64,000 bases of DNA from CAYYKK01 sp046351395. Its GTDB lineage: Bacteria; Myxococcota_A; Polyangia; Polyangiales; Polyangiaceae. Below, one piece after another: positions 1 to 9,500 of this stretch. Position 1 is the first letter of the stretch; each line of letters begins with the position of its first letter. The position numbers were made by a program, and so were the translations under genes. Below the pieces are notes generated by a model. It saw nothing but the letters and a program-made list of their open reading frames with translations. It did not search any database and was not told where the DNA came from. The stretch spans positions 186,001-250,000 of the forward strand of contig JAXLYP010000015.1 of NCBI GenBank assembly GCA_046351395.1. Direction: 5' to 3'.

Positions 1-342
1 GCGTCCCTCGTGGTGACGCGGGAGGAGCAGGAGGCGCCCGATCTCGCGACGCACGTGGGCAACATCGTGAAGAAGCTGAAGGCGCAGCTCCCGAGGTTCG
101 TCGAGGTCCAGCGCAAAGAGGCGACGATCGCGGGCGTGCAGGGTTGGATCACGGAGACGCGGTGGCGTCAGGACGGGACGGATCTCGCGCAAGCGGCCGC
201 GTTCCTCCCCGTGGAGGTGACCGGCATCGCCCCGTTTCACCGCGTGGTGACGTTCACGATGACCGTGCCCGTCTCGGCGGACATCCCCGTCGTGGCGAAG
301 CTGCTCGAGGTCGTCGAGTCCATGAAGCTCCGAAAAGTCTGA
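1..342 (+). CDS. DcrB/Eag-type T6SS effector chaperone, 5' end outside window
   Basis: The frame is open to the first base, so the protein starts upstream; about 113 C-terminal residues are visible. They fit the DcrB/DUF1795 (PsbP-like) fold: a run ending in an aromatic segment and the substrate-facing strand near HRVVTFTMTVP, then a terminal helix. Known: Eag chaperones of this family bind the N-terminal membrane helices of prePAAR effectors and keep them soluble in the cytoplasm before loading on VgrG. The next gene, 54 bp downstream on the same strand, is exactly such an effector, which is the strongest support for the role. A GTG at 10 is only an internal candidate start. Alternative: a DcrB-like protein unrelated to secretion, which the context makes less likely. 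Confidence 0.75.
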   Translation, partial: ASLVVTREEQEAPDLATHVGNIVKKLKAQLPRFVEVQRKEATIAGVQGWITETRWRQDGTDLAQAAAFLPVEVTGIAPFHRVVTFTMTVPVSADIPVVAKLLEVVESMKLRKV

Positions 343-396
343 GCCCGCCCAAAGATCCTTCCCGAGCCGCCGTAGTCGATCCCGGAGCCCACCGTC

Positions 397-1410
397 ATGC
401 CCGAAGCGAAGCCCGCAGCCCGCAAGTACGACGCCATCACGCACTCCCTCGGCCAGTTTGGAGCGATCGTCGGCGCCGTCGTCGGCGCCGTCGTCGGCGG
501 CCTGATTTGCGTGGCCGCGGAGGCCCTCTCGTTCGGGTTCGCGACCCCGGTCGTCCTCGGCATCATCATCGCGACGACGGGCCTCGGCGCCGCGCTCGGG
601 AAGTGGTTGTTCAACGGCATCAAGGTGAAGAGCGGGCGCATCTCGGACGGCTCACCGACGATCTTCTACGGGAGCGAAATACGGAACGCGGCGAGGATGA
701 CGGATCCGCTCGAGTGCAACGATCCCCTCGTCGCCATCACGGACAACCCCATCGTCCAGATCCTCAGCCCGGCGGCGTTCATCGCCTCGAAGACCGGTCT
801 GAACAAGATGTTGTTCGGCCACGGGGGAGCGTTCCTGTGGGACGGCGTGAACGAGATTTTCTACGACACCGACATCCTGATGCCGTCCCGCATCGAGTCG
901 TTGACGAGCTGCGGCGGGAACGTGAGCGAGGGGATCGACACGGTGATCCTGTTCGGAGACACGGTGCACATCGCCGATCCGTCCCTCGCGTCCGAAGATC
1001 TCGCGGCGATCTCGTGGGCGCTCACGCTGCTCGACATCGCGGGCCTCTTCACGGGGGTCGGGGAGGTCACCGGAGGGGTGAAGATCGCGCTGTTCCTCAC
1101 GTCGCTCGGGCTGAAGGTCGGGAGCTTCGTCGCGCTCCTCACCGGCCATCCGCAGCTCGCGAACAAGCTGACGACGATCGACGGCATCATCAGCCTCGGC
1201 ACGGGGCTCGGAAACCTCCGTGACAAGGCGACCCTCATCAAGGACGTGATCCTCGGCGGGACGAGCACCGGCGTGAACATCGCCACGGCGCCGCCCGGGA
1301 TGGAGCAGCAGAACAACCCGGAGATCAACCGCTACACGAGGCGCGTTCGGCAGCGCATCACGAAGCCCTGGTACCAGACGCAGTACCAGCTCGCGCCCGC
1401 GGGTGGTTGA
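397..1410 (+). CDS. prePAAR/PAAR-domain T6SS effector with N-terminal membrane helices
   Basis: Residues 7-16 read AARKYDAITH, matching the prePAAR motif (AARxxDxxxH). Two hydrophobic helices follow (about 20-40 and 46-66), then a PAAR-like region from about 78 (GRISDGSPTIFYGSEIRNAA) that reaches VILFGDTVHIADP near 195. The remaining 140 residues hold further hydrophobic stretches (about 206-220 and 228-250) and end in KPWYQTQYQLAPAGG. PAAR proteins cap the VgrG spike; with membrane helices and an Eag chaperone upstream this is a class I prePAAR effector. The C-terminal part shows no toxin motif I recognise; a membrane-acting toxin is possible but unproven. The ATG follows GGAG by 9 bases. 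Its last 12 codons lie in a 35-bp repeat found again at 2668-2702. Confidence 0.8.
   Translation: MPEAKPAARKYDAITHSLGQFGAIVGAVVGAVVGGLICVAAEALSFGFATPVVLGIIIATTGLGAALGKWLFNGIKVKSGRISDGSPTIFYGSEIRNAARMTDPLECNDPLVAITDNPIVQILSPAAFIASKTGLNKMLFGHGGAFLWDGVNEIFYDTDILMPSRIESLTSCGGNVSEGIDTVILFGDTVHIADPSLASEDLAAISWALTLLDIAGLFTGVGEVTGGVKIALFLTSLGLKVGSFVALLTGHPQLANKLTTIDGIISLGTGLGNLRDKATLIKDVILGGTSTGVNIATAPPGMEQQNNPEINRYTRRVRQRITKPWYQTQYQLAPAGG
1369..1403 (+). repeat. Direct repeat, copy 1 (effector C-terminal tail)
   Basis: Thirty-five bases identical to 2668-2702. Here they encode the last residues of the prePAAR effector (WYQTQYQLAPAG), just before its TGA. Confidence 0.9.
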
Positions 1411-1586
1411 CGGTGGACGGTCGAGGCAGCTTCACCTCGGTGGAACAGCGGGCAGAGAGACGGGTGACTCCGCACGAGCCCGATCCGGTGCCCGGACCGC
1501 GCGCTGGCGCGTCGGTCGGAACGGGAGCTCCGGGCGCAGCAGCGCATGGCGCGGCGTCGCCCGCCGAAGCACCCGCGTTCCACGCG

Positions 1587-2548
1587 ATGTCGGACGGCCG
1601 CGATCAGCCGCGAAGAAGGGCTCCAGACGCGCCGACGTTCTCCGGGCTGGTTTCGGTCTTCGTCACGGGTGTGACCGCGGCGTGCCTCGCGACCACGTTC
1701 GCGCTCTCGGAGCTCATCCGGAGCATGATGCTGCGGGCCGCTCGCGAACAGGCCCCGCGCCGGGGCGCCTTCGATTACGCGTGGACGGACGGGCTTCGAA
1801 CTCGGACGCTCGACCTCGAACGGTTTGGAAACTCTTCGACTGGGTCTCCGCCCCGCTCCTGCCGCTCCTCGTTGCATCCCTCCTCGCGCACCTGCTCTGG
1901 GTCCATCGATCGATGAGGTTCGCGCGGCGGATCGGGGCGACCGGGGTGCCGAGCGCGGGCAGCGCCGTCCTCGCGTACCTCATCCCGCTCGCGAATCTCG
2001 TCTACCCCGTGCGCCACATGCGCGAGCTGTTTCGGTCGACGGCACCCGAGCACGTCGCCCCCGTTCCGACGGAGAGCGGCGTCGAGAGGCCCTATCGATC
2101 GAGCGCGCGTGTCGAACGCCCCGAGGTTCCACGGCAGGCGAGGTTCGTCGTCGCGTGGTGGTGCGCATGGCTCGTCGCCGCGGTGCTCGCCGTCACCGGG
2201 GCGCTCTACCGCGCGCCCGGCACGTTGCACCTCCACGTCCACCGCGCCACCCTCGTGACGCTCTTCGTAGCGCTCGGAATGAGCTTCGTGCTCGTCCTCC
2301 GGATCGGAGCGAGGCAGCGCGCTCAGCACCGCGCGCTCGCGTCGATGGACATCGCGCGCGAGGAGCTCGCTCGCCCCATCGAGTTCGACGCGCCCCCCGT
2401 CGCCCCGCGCCGACGGATCTCCAAGCCGCCCTCCGTCTTCGTCGAGCTCGAGCGCGAACGCGCCGAGCGCGAAGCGGCGCGCGCCGCGCGGCGAAAGCGG
2501 CGGCGTGCCAAGCGCGGAGCGGTCCTTCCGGGCGACCGATCCAGCTGA
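1587..2548 (+). pseudogene. DUF4328-like membrane protein, frame broken near 1820
   Basis: Two overlapping frames together make one protein. The first, from ATG 1587 (MSDGRDQPRRRAPDAPTFSG), carries a membrane helix (about FVTGVTAACLATTFALSELI) and is sensible to about 1815. The second continues from about 1820 with WVSAPLLPLLVASLLAHLLW, the DUF4328-like stretch AVLAYLIPLANLVYPVRHMR, and two more helices, ending in an Arg/Ala-rich tail at 2548. One lost base (or two gained) near 1815-1825 explains the break. DUF4328 proteins are multi-pass membrane proteins of unknown function. Lying directly downstream of a membrane-helix effector and enclosed by the tail repeats, it is a candidate immunity protein (inference only). 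The break could be genuine or a sequencing indel. Confidence 0.65.
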
Positions 2549-2667
2549 GGCGGGTGCCCGCATGCCGTTCAGCCTGTCCCTCCTCGCTCCGGCGACCTCT
2601 TCGCGTCCTCGCGTCGAGGCGCGCGCGTGCGGACGCGATCTGCTGCGGCAGCGCACCCAAGAAACCG

Positions 2668-2702
2668 TGGTACCAGACGCAGTACCAGCTCGCGCCCGCG
2701 GG
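2668..2702 (+). repeat. Direct repeat, copy 2 (orphan effector tail)
   Basis: Identical to 1369-1403. In the matching frame it reads KKPWYQTQYQLAPAGR followed by TGA (2707-2709), so both the coding sense and the stop position of the effector tail are kept, but no effector body precedes it. Flanking bases upstream (around GGCAGCGCA) also resemble copy 1, so the duplicated block is about 55 bp with diverged edges. Confidence 0.88.
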
Positions 2703-2724
2703 CAGGTGACGAGAGGATGAACGG

Positions 2725-4011
2725 ATGGGCGACCGAGACCCTGGCGGCTACATCGAGGACGACGAGAGCGGGACGATGGCGGCGAACCCGAACGCGCCCT
2801 CGAGCGACGCTGGCGCGCTCCCGTTCCGCTTCTCGCAGACCCCCGCGCCGTACCCTCAGCAGACCGTCAACCTGCCGGTGACGCCGTTCGGGCCCACGCC
2901 CTCGGGGACGCCGTGGGGCGCAGCGATCGCTCCGCAGGCGGCACCCGTGCATGTACCGCCGCCTCCCGCGCCTCCCGCGCCGCCACCGAGCAACGCGCCC
3001 GTGGCTCCGCCGGCGGTGCAAAGTCCCGGCGGATGGGGCAGCGGGCAAGCGTCGTTCGTGTCGATGCCGCGCCCTCTACCGGCGCCGCCGGCGCCGGTGC
3101 GTCGGTCGGAGGAGGAGCTCCAGCGCGCGGCCGCGCTGGGCGCCGGCGCGGCGTCGAACGCGGCGATCGGGATCGAGACGCTGCCGAAGCCCATCGCGCC
3201 ACCGGCGAAGGCGAAGCCGCTCCCCGTGGAGGACGCGCGCGCGGTCACGCGCGTCGAGCTGCTCGCCGTCGATCGGCTGGAGATGGATCGCATCCGTTCG
3301 TCGAAGCACCTCTCCGAGAAGCCCGCGGACGACGAGCTCGTCGACGAGTGGAAGTCTGCGGATCCTCCGCTACAGACGTCCGTGGAGGCGAAGGAGCGGG
3401 GGGAGGCGCACCGCGTCCTCGCGCGCGCGACGCCGATGGCCCCCGAGGAGCTCGAGCCGACGCTCGGCAGCGCGCTCGATGCGTCGACGGGTGTCTGTCC
3501 GGTCGTGCTGGTGTCGGGCGAGCTCACTCTCGCGCTCGACCCGCACGACGCGCTCCGAGCGCTCCGCGGGTACGCGTCCGCCTGGTCCACGCCGCAGGAC
3601 AAGCGACTCGGCGAGGCGCTCGAGCTCGTGGACGCGGTGCTCGCGGCCCCGATCGTCCTCGCGGACGCCGTACAGATCGCGCGCGTGCGCCTCGACGAGG
3701 CCCTGCGCGCAGCGAATCGACCCGCGCTGCGCGAGGTCGAGCCGGTGATCGATCGGACGCTGCTCGAGTCGCGGAGCTTCGCGCGGCGCAACGTGTTCGG
3801 GGACCGCCGGGTGCTCGCGTACCTCGAGGGCACGCCGCCCCTCCCCGTCTACCTGAGCGAAGCGCTCGCGCGGGAGCTGCCCCTCATGAAGCGGTTCCCG
3901 GCGCGCATCGTCGCCGAGATCCGCCCGCAGCAGGACGCGAGCGAGGCCCACGCGGTCGCGCTCCGCGCCATCGCGCTCGGCCGCATCGTCGCGGCCCCGC
4001 GGCGCCGTTGA
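2725..4011 (+). CDS. Pro-rich protein of unknown function, T6SS cassette neighbour
   Basis: 428 residues, no signal peptide. The first 135 residues are Pro/Ala-rich and likely disordered (for example VPPPPAPPAPPPSNAPV). The remainder is a compact, charged region: residues 165-210 helical and acidic, 225-430 with a strand pattern around GVCPVVLVSGELTLALDPHDALRAL and a helical C-terminus. I do not recognise the C-terminal family. The ATG is preceded by GAGAGGA about 9 bases upstream. It lies 16 bp after the orphan effector tail on the same strand, so it may be part of the effector cassette (adaptor or accessory), but no motif proves this. Codon use matches its neighbours. Confidence 0.7.
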   Translation: MGDRDPGGYIEDDESGTMAANPNAPSSDAGALPFRFSQTPAPYPQQTVNLPVTPFGPTPSGTPWGAAIAPQAAPVHVPPPPAPPAPPPSNAPVAPPAVQSPGGWGSGQASFVSMPRPLPAPPAPVRRSEEELQRAAALGAGAASNAAIGIETLPKPIAPPAKAKPLPVEDARAVTRVELLAVDRLEMDRIRSSKHLSEKPADDELVDEWKSADPPLQTSVEAKERGEAHRVLARATPMAPEELEPTLGSALDASTGVCPVVLVSGELTLALDPHDALRALRGYASAWSTPQDKRLGEALELVDAVLAAPIVLADAVQIARVRLDEALRAANRPALREVEPVIDRTLLESRSFARRNVFGDRRVLAYLEGTPPLPVYLSEALARELPLMKRFPARIVAEIRPQQDASEAHAVALRAIALGRIVAAPRRR

Positions 4012-4284
4012 GCGGCTCGGACGGGCACGTCACGGGACGGGATCGAGCAGCCTGAGGAGCTCTTCCGCGCTCGAAGAGCCCGCGGAAGCCCGCGCAAGGG
4101 CTCGCGGCGTGCACGGACGCGAGCAGGGAGTCGGCGTTCACGAGAGCCCCGCGTCGGTGCGTTTCCATGGGGACTCGACCGGTAGCGATCCGCCGTGTAG
4201 CTCGTCCGCGCGAAAAGACGGACCACCGTCGCCGGCGGCCAGTGTCGCGATCACCCGAGGATTGCGGCTACGGTACGCGGGGAC

Positions 4285-5990
4285 ATGACTCGAAGCGCAC
4301 TGGATGCGGCGGCGCTCCGCTGGGCCTCGCGGCCGACCTCCGCCGCCGGGATCGGCGCTCGGGTCGTGACCGCTGGCGAGGATCTGCTCCTCGTCGCGGT
4401 CAGCGAAGAGGAGAGGCACGTGTCGGTTGCGCGCTTGGTCGGAGAGTGGCCTCCCGAGGTGGAGCCGCTCGCGTCCCACCCCGTCGGTGGGTTGGGTGCG
4501 ATCCTCGACGAGGTCATCGCGTCACCCGATCGCGTCGTGGCGTGCAGCGCCTCGGGTCAGGCCGTCGTCATGCACGGCGGGACGTGGAGCCGTTTCCGCG
4601 GCGCCGCCCTCGCCTTCGAACGGGGGACCGGCGGACTCTACAGCGCGCGCGTCGAGGGCACGGGAACGTGCGTCGTCGAACACCGCGCAGCCCCAGCGAG
4701 CGGCGCAGCCCCGCGCGAGCTCGGGAGGTTCCAAGCGCACGGGGAGCGCGTGTTCGGCTGCGCGCTGGAGGACGGCGGGTACTTGATCGGGTCGGCTGCG
4801 CCCGGCGAGCGCGTGCGCCTCTACCGCGCGGACGCGCGGGCGCGCTTCGAGCCGGTTCGGGCCGACGTGATCGCCGTCGGGGATCGGCACCTCCTGGTCA
4901 CGCGTCGGGGCGGCGCCTGGTGGGTGTCGGGGACGACGTCGTTCACGCGCGACGCGAAGCCCATCCGGCTGGTGATCCACACGCTGGATGGGGACGCGCT
5001 CGACACGATCGGCGCCTTCGAGCTTCGCGAGAGGGAGGAGAGGCCGTGCGCCGCCTGTGTGATCGGCGACGACCTCGCGATCGCGACCTCGGGCCTCGAT
5101 TACTCGGTCGTGGTGACGATGGTGTGCGCTCGAAGCGCGTCGAGACATCCATCGGGCGAGACGATTGCGACATGAACCTCGCGAGCCTCGCGTCGAGCGC
5201 CGACGGTGGCGCTCTCGTGCTCGCGTTCGGACGACACCGCTGCAGGATGGCCCGCGTCGACCTGCTGCCTCACGGAGATCCGAGGCTCGCGCTGCCGCCC
5301 ATCGAAGACGTCTACCAAGCCCCGCCAGCGCGCGAGGTCCTGCCGCCGTCGAGGGACTCGTACGTGCGGCACGCCCGGTTGCACCAGATGATCCGGACGA
5401 TCAGCTCCCTCCACTTTCCGACGGGATCCCGTCCGGAGCATGGATTCGAGGGCGACGCGACCTCGGGGCGGGCCTGGTCGAGCAACGGCGCGGGCGACAG
5501 TCACGCCGTGGCCTGGAGCGCATCGGCGGTCGCGGCGCTGGCGTTCGATCACGAGGCGCCGCGGGAACGCGCCGCGGACCTCGCGAGGCGCGCGCCCTAC
5601 GAACCCAGCGCGCTCGCGATGTCCCTCGCGATGGGCCGGCAGCGCGCCTGCAACTCGCTCGAGTGGGTGGTCGTCGGCGCGGACGGCGATCGGTGCGGCG
5701 GTGAGGGGCATGCGGACGAGCTCAGCGGCTACACGTCCTCCACGGACGCGGCGCTCGCGCTCTGGGCTGGCCTCCACGCGATCTCGGAAGCGCACGCGAA
5801 CCTCGCGCTCCAGCTGACGGACGCGACCGCCTCGGGCCGCCACCGCCTCACCGAGGCCGAGGAGCGAGTGCTGCTCGAACCACCGCCCGACGGCGAAGGG
5901 CCGCCGGCGCGGGACGCGGTCACCGCAGCCGTGAAGCTCTTCGCCGCGCTCGGCGTGGACTGGACTGCGTCCGTTCGTCGGAGAGCGTGA
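4285..5990 (+). pseudogene. Hypothetical ~570-residue protein, frame broken near 5110-5140
   Basis: From ATG 4285 one frame gives about 280 coherent residues rich in short strands (repeated Val/Leu pairs, Gly turns), suggestive of a beta-propeller-like readout domain without recognisable repeats. The sense then shifts to another frame at about 5110-5140, which gives a further 280 residues (MNLASLASSADGGALVLAFG, later Ala-rich helices) to the stop at 5988-5990. Read alone, the first frame ends at 5175 in an atypical tail, so the two pieces are best taken as one broken gene. No signal peptide and no known family. The 273 bp upstream contains nothing I recognise. Confidence 0.55.
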
Positions 5991-6096
5991 CCGCGTGCTC
6001 GTCGACCGCGCACGCGTGGGGCGAACGCGTGTGTCCGCGCCCGACCCACCGCCGACCGCAGCGCGTTTCTCTTCCCTTCGCTCGACGCGGAGCTGG

Positions 6097-6399
6097 CTAG
6101 GCAGCGCTCGACATCACGGTGCCGCCTCGCACGCCGACGAGCCTGCTCGTCGTGAGGATCTCGTCACCGCCGGCGAGCATCAGGACATCTCCAACCTCGA
6201 GCGTTCGCAGATCCGACACGACGCTCATTCCGACCGGTCGATGGGATCGTTGCCGCGCGTGCTCGCCTCGATGCCTTGCTGCCGCGACGCGGCGGTCACG
6301 CACACCGTACGCGCTGTTGCAGGTCACGTAGATCCTGCTCATCGGTTCGATATCGTCCATCCTTCTCACCCGATGGCCCCAGTTGCACGTGTTGTTCAT
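6097..6399 (-). CDS. Small hypothetical protein (100 aa)
   Basis: On the minus strand ATG at 6399 is preceded by AGGAG about 8 bases upstream, a good ribosome site. The protein ends with a strand-turn-strand pattern (SDLRTLEVGDVLMLAGGDEI, then VGVRGGTVM) resembling a small beta-barrel or OB-like fold. No family recognised. It lies between the end of a plus-strand gene and the 3' end of the Kelch lipoprotein gene, which is on the same strand and ends 163 bp upstream of this start. Confidence 0.6.
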   Translation of the reverse strand: MNNTCNWGHRVRRMDDIEPMSRIYVTCNSAYGVRDRRVAAARHRGEHARQRSHRPVGMSVVSDLRTLEVGDVLMLAGGDEILTTSRLVGVRGGTVMSSAA

Positions 6400-6561
6400 G
6401 CGTCTTCTCCTGCGCGCGCTCGCACCTCGAGCTTGGAGGCGCGGTAGCGGAGTGCGTCCCGCCAGCGGCTTCGGCAGACTCGACAGTCAAGGCGCGCATG
6501 GAGGAACTGTGGCTACGGCGTCCCTCCTGAGGCGCTCCACCTGACGGGTGGACGTCCGTCG

Positions 6562-9500
6562 TCACGTCGACGACGGGTTCTTGATCGCCGGGTGTTTGCG
6601 AACCATCCGCCCTCGGGGCGTCGAATGGATCGCGGTAGGGCTGGGTACGGGGCGGCGCCTTCTCCGAAGCGCACGGACGGCGAGGATCGACGCCAAGAGG
6701 ACGACCCGGCCCGGCCCGTCCGACGCGCCGGGAGCCACGGAGCAACCACCCTCGTCCGCCTTCACACTCGCGCCGCCTCCGCCGCCCTTGCCGGAGCTCG
6801 ACGCGCTCGTCGAGGCCGCGCCCCCACTCCCCTGGGACGTGGACGATGCCACCGAAGCCCCGGAGGACGTCGCGGCCGAGCTGGCGTCCGCCGAGGACGA
6901 CGCCTCCGACGAGGACGATGCGTCTGCGGAGGAGGCGCCCGAAGACGACCCCGAGACATCGGACGAAGAGGCGGAAGCCGCGTCCGAGGACGATGCGGAG
7001 GTGGAGGCGGCGGACGACGATGCGGAGGTCGACGTCGCGGTGGAGGATCCGGCGGAGGCGGCAGACGTCGACGCCGCGGTCGAGCCAGCCGCGCTCGTAG
7101 ACGTCTGCACGCAGAGACCCGACATACATTGTCCGCCCACACAGGGGGTTCCATCGGGAACCGCGGACACCGAGCAGCCCGACGACGGGTTGCACGCGTT
7201 CGCCGTGTGACACTGGTCGAGTGACGTGCAGGACAACGGGTTCTTTCCGACGCACACGCCCACCATACATTTGTCGGTCTGCGTACAGACGTCACCGTCG
7301 TCGCAGGTGGGCCCGCTCAGCCCGCGGCAAATGCCGTCGTAGAGGGCGCCGGTCGCGACCGAGCACGCGTCACAGACCCCGGCGTTGCAGGGTTGGTTGC
7401 AGCACACCCCGTCCACGCACGTCTGATTGGCGGGGCAGGTCGCGGACGTCGCGCACGCGGCGCCATAGATGGTGAGCCGGTCCACGCTGGACGTCGCCAT
7501 CGACTGACTGGCGTTCGAGCCGCCGAACGCATAGATGCGCCCGTCTGACATCTTGGCGATCGACGCGTTGACCCTCGAAGCGTTGAGCTGGGGGCCGACG
7601 TACCAGCGATTGGTAACGGGGTCGTAAAGATCTGTCTTCGCCCCGAGCGCGTCCGTCGTGCCGCCGGTCACGATGACGCGCCCGTCGGAGAGGACCGTCG
7701 CGTCCGGCGAATACCGCGGGACCGTGGTCTCCCCGGCGGACGACCAAACATTCGTCGCGGGATCGTAGAGGTAGGACGTCGCGGTCGGGTTGACGGAGTC
7801 GTGCGCGCCGACGAGCAGCACCTTTCCGCTCGCTAGGCGAGCGATCGCCGCACGGAACATCGGACGCGGAGCGCTCGCGACGATCGCCCAGGCGTTCGAT
7901 ATCGGATCGTAGATCTCGGCGGTCGCGCTAGCCCCGATCGACTGCTCTCCGCCGACGACGAAGACCCGTCCGTCACCCAGAAGCACGGCCGACTGCTCCC
8001 TCCGCCAAAAGTTCGGCCCGGGAATGGGCGACCAGGTCGACGTGGCGGGATCGTAGATCTCGGCCGAATCGAGCAGGCTGCCACCGCCTACTGCGAGCGC
8101 GCGCCCGTCCGCCAGCAGGGTGAGCGATCCACGGAAGCGGAAGTTGGGGCTCGAGACGGTCCAGGCGTCGCTCGCCGGGTCGTAGATACGGGTCGCCTGA
8201 CAGCCAATGACGAGCACCTTGCCGTCCGCGAGCGTGACGGCCCTTGCATTGTCCAAGCAGGTCCCCGTCACGGGGGCCGCGGGCGCGGAGACGCCAGCCA
8301 CTGAGTCGTAGATCTCCGTGAACGGGTTGGTGTCGCCTCCGAACAGGAGGATCTTCTCGCCGGGGATGGGCGCCGCTACCGTGTCGCCGCGCGCCATGAT
8401 CATCGGCGAGACCGCCGTCCACGGGGCGATCGGGGGGCTCGAGGTGCAGGCGGGGGTGGGCAGTTTGGTGCATATCCCATCCTTGGTGGCGCCTTGGTTC
8501 GCCGCACACGTCTCGCAGGGGCCGCCGCACGGCGTGTCGCAGCAAACGCCAGACTCGCAATATCCGCTGACGCACTCGTCGTCCGATGAGCAAGACTGCC
8601 CCTGATCGGTCGCGAACGTCTCGCACGTGTCCCACTGCGCATCGGTAAAATACTGTCCACCGCAGATTTGGATGCCGCCATTCGGGAGGCTGAGGGAGAC
8701 GTAGCGAGCTCGCGACGTGCTCATGTGCGGCCCCACCGTCCACGTATTCGTCGCAGGATCGTAGATGTCCGTCGTCCACTCGGCGTTGGAGCCGGAGTCC
8801 CCGCCCGCAGCGAGCACTTTGCCGTCCGGGAGCACCTTCAAATCGAAGTATGTGCGGACGTTGGACATCGACCCGGCGGCCGACCAAGTGTTCGTCGCCG
8901 GGCGGTATTTCTCGGCTGCGGCGAGGCCCGCGCCGCCAGCGACGAGCACGTCTCCGGAGGGCAGCAGCGCGGAGGCGCCGCGGGCGTGGATCTGGGCGGA
9001 GCTCGCAGCGGAGGTCCAGGTGTTCGTGCTCGGCTTGTAGATGCGGACCGCGGTGCTGTTGCCTCCGGTCATGAGCACGTCCCCGTTTTGGAGCAGGGTC
9101 GCGGTGTGGTACCGCAGCTGAATCGTGCTCGGCGAGGCGCCGGTCGTCCAGCTGTTGGAGGCACCGTCGAAGATGTCGATCCGAGTGCTCAACGCCGATC
9201 CGGTATAGCCACCGGCGACGAGGATGCGCCCATCCGCCAGCGTCGTCGCGGTCGAGTCGTAGCGCGCGAGGGGGAGCGGCGGCCCCACGGTCCAAGCTCC
9301 GGTGGCCGGAGCATACAGATCGGTCGCCGCGCTCGACGCCGCAGAGTTCGTGGCGCCGCCCGTCACGATGACGCGACCATCGGGGAGCGCAGCCGCGACC
9401 GCGTCTTGTCGTGGGGCCTGGAGCGGCGGCGCGTTGAGCCACGCGCCCAGCGTCGTGTCGTATACTTCGACGGTGGCGGTCACTACCGAGTTTCCGATTT

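Noticed and set aside
144..1223. Long Arg/Gly/Pro-rich ORF overlapping the effector
   Set aside because: Shadow frame of the prePAAR gene; composition is typical of out-of-frame translation in GC-rich DNA.
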